Assembly: GCF_026914265.1 (NCBI RefSeq)
Contig: NC_069125.1
Span: 76,757,546-76,821,545, forward strand
Direction: 5' to 3'
Origin: Mya arenaria
Lineage: Eukaryota > Mollusca > Bivalvia > Myida > Myidae
Length of the DNA stretch: 64,000 bases
The notes below the pieces were generated by a model, which was not told the DNA's origin, did no database searches, and worked only from the letters and a program-made list of their open reading frames with translations. The translations under genes and the position numbers were made by a program. This document shows positions 50,401 through 59,519 of the stretch, in pieces. The first letter of the stretch is position 1, and each line of letters opens with the position of its first letter.

Positions 50401-53400
50401 TTTTAAACATGTATAAACACGTCTTTATTACATACTGTAAACATATTTGAGAACGAAACGGTACGAAACTGGGGACGAACACAAACTTTGTGAAAAAACA
50501 TGTGTTTTTTTTACAAATATTTAAAGAATAGACATAAAATGTATTCATTCTTAATGTTAACACCTATTTACACAAGGTGTACTTGCAGTTTGAAGCTGTC
50601 AGCAACTGTTTCATGCATTAATCATCAAACATCTGACTTAGTGAAAACTGTAGTTTCACTTCGCGGCAGCCATTTTGGATTTTTGTTTACATTTTTGCAA
50701 AGTCTATAAATGGTCTAAGACTGTTCATAGTCCAGTTGTTTTCATATCAAAAGTGATAAAAAACTATGAGAGGCCCCTCCAATGCTTAAAAACAAACCAA
50801 ATAATCCTTTGTACTTGCCTTAAAACATGAAAAAAATGTTTAATCAAATTTTCACTTTCGTTTTTCTTTTAGAAAAACCACGTTTTCAGTTAGTTTTCAG
50901 TGAACTCTGATTGGATCCCAGAATATTTCATCATCTAATTTTAACTATAAATAGCCACATGGTTCTCCGCAAATGTTGATATATATTTTAAAGGGTGTAT
51001 AAAACCGGTACCAGCATATGGTCGCCTTCCGTGGAAAATTAATATTCATGAGATTCAGAAGGGGAGATTACTACAATCGACTTGGCATCACTACAGTACA
51101 TTCCTACAACTACGTAGTAGGTCATCTAAGGTCGCGAAACTGTGTGAGCCACGAACGGCACGAATGCATAAATAAACGAAAAGCATAATATAGTCGTCAT
51201 CAAAATTAGCTAGATGAACTACACAAATTCACATCCTAATCTAAAGAAATTAAATAATAGAATAAACACGCAGGTTCATGATTTAGGCCTCTCAATTAAT
51301 GTAGGTCATGCACATAAACAGGTAAATATACAGTGTAAATAATGAAGCAATTTCAATAACTGTCATGCCACGCACACGTACAGCGGTTCATGTGTAACAA
51401 TCTGATTATAAAATACTTACAATACCCATTTATTCCAGCTGAAGTCCATGAGACACTCTTAGGCAGGGCGCTTACAAAATGGCGACGATCGAAAAGTGAA
51501 ATGACTAGAATCTAAGCAAAATAAAAGTGGAGTAATCTGTATAATATACTTTATCGATATACGGTTTCAAAAAAGCATTCACTTTGTTCATTTGTTTATT
51601 GATCAGTAAAATAGCGTTTAAATATCCTTTCATTTTTAAGGAAATTTTGGAATTGTTTGGAATCGATTAATCAATTATGGTAACTACTTGTTATACCGAC
51701 TCACACCTGTAACAATACATTTAGTTTTTCGCCGTTTTCGAGCGGTTGCGTATAAATATATTGTCGTCATTTTGTGATTTTTTAAGCTGTATTTTCAGGG
51801 ATATGCAAAATGTACGAGTTCAAGTGTACATTACTATACATCAATTCAGATTTGATGAAGTTTAAAGATGTCATGTGTATTCAATCATTCAATGAGCGGA
51901 TTATTTCGACCGCTTCACCGTGTAATCATTTGTAGTAACGATCCTGATGTGCCTACTATGAACATGGCCCTGAAGGGCCCCCGTTCAAAAATGACCAAAG
52001 CCCTTTTTGTTGTTTGCAGTACTAAAAAGGTTATAGTTTCTGGTCACTGTATTCGTCAATAAGATCTACCTGTGTATGAGGTTTAAATTCAATACCTCAA
52101 AGACATTAGAAGTAAATGCTCAGGACAAAAAAAAACACCAGAAAAAAATGGCAAAAACTCTGAAAACACCAAAGATAGCATTATTGCCCTGTTCACTTCA
52201 CATTTCCTCAATTAGATATATATTTGTATATGGAGTTTGAATTCAGTTCATCAAAGACTTTTGAAGTTATGCTCTAGACAAAAAAAAAAAGAAAAAAAGG
52301 GAAGATAATACAGTTAAATGTAAAAGGTATAATTAAAGTGTGTGTGCACTGCACATCCTCTCAGTGCTTTCAGCTATATTTCAAGTTTCATTTAAATAGT
52401 ACTTTTTGAGTTACTGTCTGAAAAAGCAGCTTCTTTATTATTGCACACTGTAAAAGTCAAAGGGCGGGGGGATAATTCAACATTACTGAATGACTGAAGG
52501 TAGGATTATGTTCTTGTGCACTTGTGCACATCGCTCTGTGTTTATAATTTAAGAATAATTGAGATCCCATCTATAGTTTTTGAGCTATTCTATGGACAAA
52601 GGTGTGTGTTAGCACCCATATCAACAAAAATATTGTCAAGGGGAGATAATTCAGACAGTAAATGCTTGAGGTAAGATTAAAGCTCATGGGTACTGCACTT
52701 CCTCTCACTGCCATCTATTTATATTCAAGATTCAATTCCTTCTTTGATCTGGACATGAAGCCTTATTAATGCATACTGGTCAAACAGGGAGATCATTTAA
52801 CAATGACTGAAGCTCATAGAATGGTGCTTGCACACTGCACCTGGCATATTGCCCCCTCTCTATGTTTCAAGTTTCACTAGAATCCCATCAAAAGTTTTTC
52901 TCCAGACAAGGGTGTACCGGATGGACAAACAAAGCACTGCTATAGAAATAAACAAAATGGATTTCAAATAGAAATACATGATTGTTGTTGCCTAGCTTAG
53001 GTGTGTACTGTTTGTGTATAGCATAATTGTAACAGTACTAAAAACATGTATATTTTTCTGAATTTGTTGCATTATACAAATCAACTTACCACGGCTAGCT
53101 GGTACACCTTTCTTGCCAGTGTTTATTAGTCCAACTTTATGCTGAAATAGTATTTTGTAGGCTACAATTTTATATAAAGTTTACTGTTATGTAAATTTAA
53201 ACAAGGCCTCTGTATATTCAGTTTTAACCCTAACCTTCAACACCTACATTGTTCAAAGAATACCTGAAAAATACACCAGTACTCTAATCTGAAACTTCAC
53301 AGTATCAAAAAAGCAATTCAGCTATAAATCATAGGGCACTTTAAACACACTCTATCAAACTCTTTAAGTAGGGGATGTTATTTTAAACTAGAATTCCACA

Positions 53401-56400
53401 AAACTGGTGTTGCTTGTTGAGCGCTCCCAATATTATTAAAACCAAAAACACTAGCTATTAATGAATTTTAGTTTAAAAGGAGCAAAACTGAGTTGGAAAT
53501 TTTACACATTTCTGGCTAATATACCCCATACATGTGAACTCCACCGGCGGCAGGTAAAATATGCCGCTTTTGAGACCCTTCTAACGCCATACCGCTTTGC
53601 TGTCGAAATCTACCAATATTTAAAGCTCTAAATGCCTACAAAAACTGTCACCAAGTTTCAAATACAACTTACATAATAAAGTAATTGTCTGTATAAGGTT
53701 TAGCTGACAGTTAAGGAGCAGACTCTTTTACAGCAAACAAACGGACAAAGCAGTCAATAAATAATAAATGCTTACAGTTAGCCTTGACTGCGCTATCATT
53801 CCTGCACCAATTTTATCCTCATTATGCTGTAAGGTAAGAAATACAATTCTATATATCAATTTTCTTTTTGAAATGATAATTATTAATAACCAATAAGTCT
53901 TCTACATTTGTAGTTTGTCCAGAAGGACTGATACATCACTAAAAGTTGTCTTGTCGAAAAAAGTTTCCACCACAACAAGAGCACGCCAAGCCAGAGCAAT
54001 TTACTCCTGTGATAAGAAAATTAAAAACAGGCTAATTATGTATTCTACAGTGGATAAAACTTAAGCTTTTGTCATAAAAAAACATGTGGACTGCTTTTGT
54101 TTTGAAAAAAGATCCTTAGAATAAAGAAATTATGTCAGATAAACTACATACACATGTTACACCATGGGCAATTTTCATATGCTTTGACACAGCACTTTCT
54201 TTTTCAGTCTGAAATGAGGATATGATACAGTTACTCAAGAGTTTATATAGACAAACAATTACAACAATCAACATTCACACTAAACAACATAAACATATTA
54301 GTTTACATTCAATTTCAGTTCATAACATTTCACTTTTCATTAATGAAACTAAATGCCAGTACAGCTGGCAAAAAATTGTAACCAACCTGCAAAAGAGACA
54401 ATGTTGCATGGCCAATTATGACAGCTGTACTTAATTTTCCACAAGATAAAAAGATTCACTAGAATTTATTCTTAAAGTATGGTTTTACATCAACTTTAGT
54501 CCAATTCAATGTCCAACTCCATTTATTTAGACAGTCTTATGAAACATTAATACCTGATGTTTAGTACTGCAGGCTTTTCTCTTGGTTTGTTTTTTCCTAG
54601 AGGTATAAGTGATGTGGTTCGTCCTTTTGCTGGTCATGACCCCCTGGGTTCCATCTGAGGACTGGCTGGAGTAGCTTGCCACATAATCTGACACACAAGC
54701 AAAAACACATGTAGGTATTAAGTATGCTCTTAACTGTGATTATAAAACTTTCCAATATGGTTTATATTAGAATTCATATCCAAGATATCTGGGTCGTTCA
54801 TAATAACCATGTGTGTAAAACAACACCTTGGAAAAATTCACATTTAGCATTTTGTGTTAAAAGGAGCTCAAGGACTGCAGTTAACAGTCAGCAACATTAG
54901 ATTCATAGACTGACCAATTATCAGTCTGGCACTGACCTGTTCGTTTGTAATGTTTTGTCCTCGGTTGTTTGGATGCTTTTTCATCTGCTGGCTTCTCACC
55001 AACTATCAGTGCTCCTCCTTTGTTTGGAGATGAAAGTCTGGCCTTAAACACTAGAAATTTACAAATTTATAATACCACAGACCTATAAACCAGAATTCCA
55101 CAAAGAATGGTGATAATTGGTTGGACAATAGCCAAAATTATGAAATATAGAGAGTGCTAGCTAAAAATGCAGTATACCGTATGCCAAATCAAGGGTCTTA
55201 ACTCTAGAGAGACTAAGACAACGTGGCTGGTTATCAAACCTGCTGATAAACAAAATGTCTTCATTTGATAATGATCGGACATAAGCTTTGAAAGTTACAA
55301 GGCCGATTTTAGCTAACATCTATTATTAAAGGGCAATAACTGTCCAGTTACTCAAGCGATATGGCTGGTTATCCAACTTGTCCACAATATTATGCCGATA
55401 CACATATTGACCAAATCTGGTGATGACTGGACAAGGGCTTCTTCATTTAACTATAATTTTAGTAAATTTCTAAACTTAAATAACAATAAGTCTCGAATGA
55501 CTCAAGCGATATGGATGGTTAACAAACTTGCCCAAGATATCATACACATTCTGATTAAATTTGTTGATGGTCGGACAACATACTGGACGCTGTAGTATTA
55601 TAGTTTCACCTGCTGCATACAGGCAGGCTGTCTGCCTGTATGCAGCAGGTGAAACTATAATACTGCCTGTTCTATGAAAAGCAGTCATCTGTATTGTTTG
55701 GTACCATAAAACAATTATTGACTTTCTTGATTGAACTGTATTTCAATAATAATTGGGCATAACTCCAGTGTCACAAGGTAAAATTTATTTGACAATCAAA
55801 CTTGATGTTGCCCAAGTTTCTCAAAAAATCAAATAACTTGCACTAGATCACTTTTAGGTTTATTATGTATAATAATAAATGGCTTTATCATGTTTACTGA
55901 ATTGGAATCTGGGTATCGATAATCAAGGGGTCATCTGCTGGTAGTGTTCAAACTGCATGTTCCTAGGCTTAAGTGTTCATCAGTTATTGATCTTAACATT
56001 TGCCCCACTGAGCAACAGGATTAATGTGCTGGTCATGACCAACCTTCCTACCAAGTTTGAGGTCCTTGAGCTCCAGGATTTCTCAGTAATTGGTCTGAAA
56101 TGGTTTTTCAGCTGAAGGTCATCATGACCATGATCTTTGAACCATTAAACTAAAAATCAGGATTCATCTGCTGGTGATGACAAACCTGCCTACCAAATTT
56201 GAGGTTCCTTGGCAGCAGCGTTCCTCATTTATTGATCAGAAATGGATTTTCAGCTCAATTTCACCCCAACCTTGACCTTTGACCTACTGACCTCAAATTA
56301 ATGGATTTATCTACTTGTGAAAAACCAACCTGCTAACCAAGCTTGAGGTCCCTGGGCCTAAGAAACCATGTTGACAGATGAATGGACAGATGCACTTATT

Positions 56401-57086
56401 ACTATATAATTATGCTGCCCTTCTGTTGAGAACAATATTCTTAATAAAATAATTTCAAGTAAATTGCTTGCTCTAAAACAACTTTTATTCAATATTTTTA
56501 CCAAAAATCTATACCAATATAATTTAAAAAAGAAAAACAAAGTACAACAATTGAATACTTTTAACCATAATTTGAACCATGCTTGGCCGTAAAGTGGTAA
56601 AATAAGTTATTTATTGAGTAATTTCTTAAGTCATCTATTTTCAAGAAACTGGTGCCTGGCCCTTGTGATCACAATAACTATCATCAAGTTATATCATGAT
56701 TGGGTAATAAGACCTTGTTATTGTTTGCACAAGCACTAAATCAGCTATATTCTTACGTAAAAGGGGCATAACTGGTGTTTCACAGGTCGATTCATTTGAT
56801 GATCAGATTTGGCCTTTCCAATTTGCCATTAAACAATCTCTACAAGTTGCATCAGATTCAAGGCAAAGTATGAGATCCTCCTCCTTTGTTCAATATTAAA
56901 AAGTGTGAGTTTTAAAAGTAAAGTGTGAGCCCAGAGATTGCCAAATGCGAACTAATGAGAACCCTATGATAATTTCATACCTTCAAGAATATTTTCTCTT
57001 ATTCTTTTTTTCTCCTGTTCCTCTGACACTGCTGTTGTTCTGGTGTTCTTCTTGTGATGCTGCTTTGTTTGGTGGTCTCTACCCAT
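26473..57086 (-). CDS. Unrecognised 777-residue basic repeat protein
   Basis: Fifteen coding exons on the minus strand, in order: 57086-56981, 55050-54937, 54687-54554, 54208-54161, 53826-53776, 53141-53090, 40025-39923, 37502-37413, 36595-36535, 36112-36034, 34898-34850, 34712-34621, 34205-33156, 27763-27681 and 26694-26473. Every junction keeps phase. The N-terminus (1-168) is very basic and low-complexity. Residues 170-202 (IPSHISRQTDAQIQRLV) and 240-296 (LEEILFSK, DLPETVMELIAGLK, EKLYDILQTMKQ) look helical and are the best candidates for a conserved core. Exon 13 has about seven 15-residue repeats (residues 417-522). The C-terminus has a Cys/His cluster (CSHCSHH) and ends with PPPPVTDTPLYFP. 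No signal peptide or membrane segment is seen, so it is probably intracellular. I do not recognise the family. The start follows an acceptor-like TTTTTAG at 57152, implying an upstream leader exon. Confidence 0.82.
27840..28480. repeat. Tandem repeat family, about 148-bp units
   Basis: Units with GGACAAGAAAATGTAACAAAGGGCAATAACTC start near 28032, 28181 and 28329, each followed by CACTGCA(C/T)TTCCTCT and AAGTTTAATTCCATTCAGTAGTTTT. The left end at about 27864 reads ACTAGAGCTATCACAGGAGTGAC. It lies in the intron between exons 14 and 13. A similar family is found at 52,050-52,930. Confidence 0.7.
29578..31414 (+). mobile_element. mariner-type DNA transposon, decayed
   Basis: Terminal inverted repeats of about 28 bases: the left starts CGAGGGTCATCCGTAAAGTT, the right (complement) CAAGGGTCATCCGTAAAGTT. 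They are flanked by TA at 29576-29577 and 31415-31416, the mariner/Tc1 target duplication. The length is 1837 bases including the transposase remnant at 29976-31188. It is inserted inside another repeat. Confidence 0.93.
29976..31188 (+). pseudogene. mariner transposase pseudogene (DD34D)
   Basis: Starts at ATG 29976 with a helix-turn-helix-like N-terminus, then shifts frame near 30120. The catalytic region shows ITCDETW near 30440, LHQDNAPPH near 30880-30905, and PMDFAVFPRLKNEL from 30985. The spacing between the second and third Asp is 34, as in the mariner family. Frameshifts are also seen near 30592 and 30968 (a TA insertion). The frame is interrupted at 30652-30808 by 157 bases with GTAAAG at the left and TTTCAG at the right. 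The copy cannot make an intact enzyme. Confidence 0.9.
31520..32340. repeat. Repeat-rich intron DNA
   Basis: Contains TGACCTTGACCTTGAG-type motifs at 31990-32170 (GACCTCATGTGACCTTGACC), the signature of another dispersed family. It ends with CAGACAGTCAGACATC near 32270. No exon was recognised. Confidence 0.5.
32353..32835. repeat. 239-bp direct repeat, two copies
   Basis: GACATAATCAAGACAGATCT begins near 32353 and again near 32592. Both copies run through CTCGAAATTTGTTACAT, CTTCTGTTTTTC and GTCCAGTAGCTACATA with few differences. It is intronic, with a GGACGGACAGAGGGACTGAC tail near 32842. Confidence 0.9.
33156..34205 (-). CDS. Large exon 13 with 15-residue repeats
   Basis: A 1050-base exon, five times longer than any other in this gene, phase 1 at both ends. 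It contains the repeats at 33619-33936 (unit like RQHIRPDDGNSSVSA, 45 bases). A Ser-Asn-Asp-rich stretch follows, then an acidic, Met-rich part (EPMDVEQRF, GGGDMEEGDALGLLKKNDLLLAI), which is the most protein-like segment. Acceptor ATTACAG and donor GTATAC. Confidence 0.85.
33619..33936 (-). repeat. 45-bp coding repeat, about 7 copies
   Basis: Seven in-frame copies of a unit encoding (R/G)(Q/R)H(I/T)RPDEDNSSVSA-like residues. Two neighbouring copies are identical at the protein level (RPDDGNSSVSA), which suggests recent slippage or unequal exchange. A partial copy (YRPNEDNS) precedes them. Confidence 0.92.
35088..35525. repeat. 14-bp minisatellite (ACAGGTACTACAGA)n
   Basis: About 30 tandem copies of a 14-base unit such as ACAGGTACTACAGA / ACATGTACTACAGA, in register for most of the length. 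It lies in the intron between exons 11 and 10 of the large minus-strand gene. Confidence 0.95.
36880..37300. repeat. Dispersed repeat, about 175-bp units
   Basis: Two and a half units containing GTCGAG(C/T)TATCAC-CAGACAAG, AAGGTCACTG(A/T)GACCTTGACC and (A/G)TGGTCATCTAC(G/T)GGTCAGGC. It ends with ACCGACCGACTGACCAACATGTGCAAAGC. Intronic, lying just before exon 8. Confidence 0.8.
37520..38880. other. Intron DNA, nothing recognised
   Basis: AT-rich. The open frames near 38435-38773 have no protein features or splice context. Confidence 0.35.
38896..39792. mobile_element. hAT-like non-autonomous element
   Basis: Ends TGGGGATGGCAACGAGTA and (complement) TAGAGATGGCAATGAGTA, with further GTACTCGAGTACT palindromes inside both ends. 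It is flanked by a perfect 8-base duplication, AAATAAAA, at 38888-38895 and 39793-39800. The 8-base target duplication fits the hAT superfamily. No transposase frame is present, so it is non-autonomous. It lies 130 bases from exon 7. Confidence 0.85.
40211..44587. repeat. 145-bp tandem array, about 30 units
   Basis: Unit: GTGACCTCTATTGTGTTCAC, then AAGGTTTTTCTACTAATTGA, then CCTAGTGACCTAGTTATTGA, then CCGCGGATGACCCAATATCG and so on, ending ATTAGGCTAAAATT. Repeats of the same 71-codon open frame on the minus strand are by-products. Marker variants recur at 1015 and 1160 bases (7 and 8 units). Confidence 0.97.
44596..44627. repeat. (ACGG)n microsatellite
   Basis: Eight ACGG units directly after the 145-bp array and before the terminal hairpin. 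Confidence 0.97.
44643..44674. repeat. Terminal hairpin of the array element
   Basis: AGCTCACC-TTGTCAC, loop TAC, GTGACA-GGTGAGCT, with one bulged T. It is followed directly by AAAA after CT, giving CTAA, the kind of 3' end used by rolling-circle elements. Confidence 0.85.
44700..45500. other. Intron DNA, nothing recognised
   Basis: AT-rich with a TATATA-rich patch near 45,220. No supported exon. Confidence 0.35.
45505..46600. repeat. Dispersed element with about 175-bp tandem units
   Basis: Left end AACAAGAGCTGTCACAGAGA. Six units follow with AGTCTCAATGCAATAC(A/C)TC and TGCTTGCACGCAAAACCTTA (near 45,769, 45,937, 46,116, 46,294 and 46,466). The right end is TGACGCTGACGCCGACGCTT followed by GGGTGAGTAGTATAGCTC. 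No coding capacity. Confidence 0.85.
46757..48133. mobile_element. Outer TA-flanked inverted-repeat element
   Basis: Left end CCGTAAATGACTGGGTATAA, right end (complement) CCGTAAATGACTGGGTATTA followed by GACGC. TA lies at both borders. The motif GGGTATTA(G/C)ACGCAGG recurs inside both ends. It carries a second element (47101-47872) inside. No transposase frame is left, so the superfamily is uncertain. Confidence 0.82.
47101..47872. mobile_element. Inner TA-flanked element, nested
   Basis: Left end CCGTAATTCACAAGAGTTCG followed by GACACC. The right end (complement) is CCGTAATTCACCTAAGAGTT followed by CGGACAC. TA lies on both sides. It is inserted within the element 46757-48133. The two share the CCGTAA start, so they may belong to one superfamily. 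Confidence 0.82.
48140..49460. other. Intron DNA, nothing firm
   Basis: AT-rich. GTTGCCATGGAAAT (minus strand, near 48,617-48,630) is close to an RFX X-box but has no gene start nearby. The minus-strand frame at 49212-49436 has no splice context or known motif. Confidence 0.35.
49400..50290. repeat. About 170-bp tandem repeat, five units
   Basis: Units share AAGGCCCATAATCTAGGCAT, GCATGGGCGGATCTGGCTGG, CCGAGCTCTTATGGATATG and GGCTGTATCGTGTTAACGAG. They start near 49,490, 49,665, 49,835, 50,008 and 50,179. The right flank, GTGCGATGACGCCAACGCTT, resembles the end of the element at 46,550. Confidence 0.9.
50300..52040. other. Intron DNA, no supported exon
   Basis: Includes a small frame (minus strand, ATG near 51462, ending before a GTAAGT donor), which does not fit the phase of the neighbouring exons. 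No repeat family is obvious. Confidence 0.35.
52050..52930. repeat. Degenerate tandem repeat, about 150-170 bp
   Basis: Diverged units with (T)GCTC(A/T)(G/A)GACAAAAAAAA, AAGGGGAGATAATTCA, CACTGCAC(A/T)TCCTCTCA and TATTCAAGTTTCA. It ends with GTACCGGATGGACAAAC. It is related in style to 27,840-28,480. Confidence 0.6.
53150..53770. other. Intron DNA between exons 6 and 5
   Basis: No exon is supported. A short GC-richer patch (CTCCACCGGCGGCAGG, near 53,541) may be part of a dispersed repeat. Confidence 0.35.
55125..55590. repeat. About 160-bp tandem repeat
   Basis: Units have GGGCAATAACTGTCCAGTTA, CTCAAGCGATATGG(C/A)TGGTTA and ACACATT(C/G)TGA(C/T)(C/T)AAAT(C/T)TG-TGATG. Three diverged units end at GGTCGGACAACATACTGG. 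Confidence 0.75.
55594..55664. repeat. Perfect 33-bp palindrome, 5-base loop
   Basis: Left arm 55594-55626 (starts AGTATTATAGTTTCACCTGC), loop GCTGT, right arm 55632-55664 (starts CTGCCTGTATGCAGCAGGTG). All 33 pairs match. It lies in the first coding intron of the large minus-strand gene, next to a tandem repeat. Confidence 0.95.
55970..56390. repeat. Dispersed repeat with tandem units
   Basis: Two to three diverged units with CTGCTGGT(C/G)ATGAC-AACCTGCCTACCAA, (G)TTTGAGGTCC(C/T)T and TTATTGATC(A/T)GAAATGG. It ends with GATGAATGGACAGATGCAC. Intronic. Confidence 0.7.
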
Positions 57087-58470
57087 TAGACATGGTTCAG
57101 TTGGTTTTATTTTGATACAGTTTGCTCTCTATTTGTTGTCTGCTCTCCTGCTAAAAAGAGTGAGAAACATGTATTATTATCAAGAGTCAAAATAACAACA
57201 TGCAACTGTGTGGTGATGGGATGAGACTAAATATACACTCAGGTATAGAAGACGGTCACCAAGTCCAGAGTCACACTTTCATGGGAAAGTAAAACGTAAA
57301 ACTGCTATCGCTGGAGGTCGCCAGGGACCGAGCCAAAACCTCTAGGGAACCGATGTTTCAAACTATCCGATTTTCAATTTTCCAGTTTGATATGAAATAT
57401 CTTTCAGTGTATTTTAAGTTTGAAGTCGTCAAACAGACTGTTTACTAAGACACCGATAATGTGTTGCGTTGTGGAAATTGCTAATATGTTCAAAGGTTGA
57501 TGTAAACTAAATGTAAAACGCAAAAGAAAAAAACAATAAATTAATAAATAGAAATGTTTAGTTTAACAAAAAAGCACATTTTCGTAACAAGCAACATTTG
57601 AATGACAGTACATATTGTGGCATTAGTCAGATTTAAGTTTCACAAAATCAAGGATTGTTGATTGCCGCATCTTGTCGGTTTCGCGAAACTGTTCAATCGT
57701 AATGTGACGTGACAGCGTACAGAGCGTCTAAAGATCACGATCAGCATCGGCAGCGAATTCAAAGAACCTTCTGACTACATCTAAAGCATTAACTTCTCGT
57801 CATTAACTTCTCATAATTATCATCTCAAATGCCCATATCAACTAATATCGGTCATGCGTTAACAGTGAAAAACGGTTTTTCACACCTTATCAAATTGCCT
57901 TTCAACTGTCATTGCAATTTTTAAAACTTGCGAAAATTTTAACACCTAGCAATTGTTTGTTTATTTTGGAACACATGTTCGGGAAAAAGTGTGAAATTAT
58001 GTCCTATAGGGAGCCATAAGGTTTTGTACACGATTTGTGTACTTGGGACCGAGGATATTGCTCGACTGCTCGACATGATTAGGTTTCGATGCAGCATGGG
58101 TATATTTTATATGGAAATAGAAGGAAAAAAGTTCAGGACCAAGCTCCGACCTCGAGCGAACGCCGGTTCTCGAACGACCGCTTGTTTGAGGGAATGCAGT
58201 TTCACTGTAATTAGACCCAATTTCATACTTTAAGATGAATTGTCAGTAACTAACTACTTCACAGGGTAGGGGAGTACTAGCTAATAATGGAGTGATGAGT
58301 ACTCCAGGTTAAACAATGCGGATCATGCTTTTCCATTGAACATTACAGCTCCAAAGATTTTGTGCTGGCCTTATGCAAATGCCCAAACAATCAGCTCAGC
58401 CAGGCCAAACAACGTCACAAAATTCATACAATTCACATCTCTTTCACTCTTGACAAAATGGGCAAATGAT
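57087..58470. other. Upstream of the large minus-strand gene
   Basis: An acceptor-like TTTTTAG at 57152 (minus strand) suggests a leader exon further right; I could not fix it. A GC-richer stretch near 57,690-57,780 could hold the start site. The plus-strand frame at 57991-58233 has no recognisable features. Confidence 0.35.
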
Positions 58471-58479
58471 CGCACAGAT

Positions 58480-59090
58480 ACCAAGTTTTTTTGAAAATCT
58501 GATCATGCATGGTAAAGATACAGCCCATATAAGGCTCAGTCCAGACCAGTTTTATCAATAGTACTATTTTACATCAAAGTTGATCTTCAAGATATAGACC
58601 TGGATCTTGTGCGTTACACGCCACCTCATCACGGTGAACCTTCATGGCAAGATCTTTTTTTTTAATCCTATAATGCAAAGTCAAGATATAGCTGGGACAA
58701 GGATCATTTTAACCTTTAACTCTATGTTTGACCTAAACCTTTGAGGTACAGAACTGGGTTTTGTGAGCATCACGCCACCTCATCATGGTGAACCTTAATG
58801 GCAAGTTTTTTGAAAATCCAATAATGCATGGTCGTGATACACCCCGGACAAGAATCATTTCAGCCTTTGACCTTAAGCCTTGACCTTTGAGATACAAGCC
58901 TGGGTTGTATGCATAACACACCATCTCATCATGGTGAACCTTCATGGCAAGTTTTTTTTTAAAATTGAATACTGCATGGATCAGATACAGTCCGGACACA
59001 GTTCAGTTGGACAGACAGATGAATGTATTCATTCACATACATGGTCCTGCCATTGTATAACTATATGCCACTCACCGCAAAGGGGCTAAA
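58480..59090. repeat. About 150-bp tandem repeat, 3-4 units
   Basis: CACCTCATCATGGTGAACCT followed by TCATGGCAAG recurs near 58,621, 58,776 and 58,921. In between lies CTTTGA(C/G)(A/G)TACA--CTGGGTT. The right end is ACAGACAGATGAATGTATTC. Confidence 0.85.
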
Positions 59091-59436
59091 AAATTTGCAG
59101 ATTCCAAATATGATTTAACACCAAGTATAAAAGATAATTCTGTTCTGTTTTGTTCAGATAATTTGATTAAATGTTCCGTATTGCCTAGATCCACCACCTG
59201 GGAAACTCTAGCCAGATTGTTTCAAAATCATGTTCGATGCATAGAATAAATTCAACCCAAGGGATTTTGACAAATTGTCAGCGGAAGTGAATAATTGTTG
59301 TGCCATCGTGAGGATAAATAATTTTTGGATGAGTAGATACCGGTTTGTTGTATGCATTTTGTTGTATGCATTTGAGTTTTAGCATACATGTGATAAATTC
59401 TTGGGTCAATTCTGGGACACTCGTCGTAATGTCAAC

Positions 59437-59485
59437 GCACACTAGGGGGGTCCAGGGGCATGCCCCCCCAGATTTTTTTTTAAAT
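59437..59485. repeat. GC-rich palindromic motif
   Basis: CTAGGGGGGTCCAGGGGCATGCCCCCCCAG, a short palindrome-rich end motif next to a T-run. It is probably a mobile-element remnant; no further structure is clear. Confidence 0.5.
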
Positions 59486-59519
59486 TGGGAACGTCTGTGA
59501 TGCATTCTAGAGCATATCT

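Noticed and set aside
51430..51530. Possible first exon (MDFSWNKWV then GTAAGT) on the minus strand
   Set aside because: Its phase does not fit exon 7, whereas exon 6 at 53090-53141 does. Probably incidental.
53925..53998. Possible Cys-rich exon (CSGLACSCC) on the minus strand
   Set aside because: Exon 4 joins exon 5 directly in phase with donor GTAACA. This stretch ends in a stop without a good donor.
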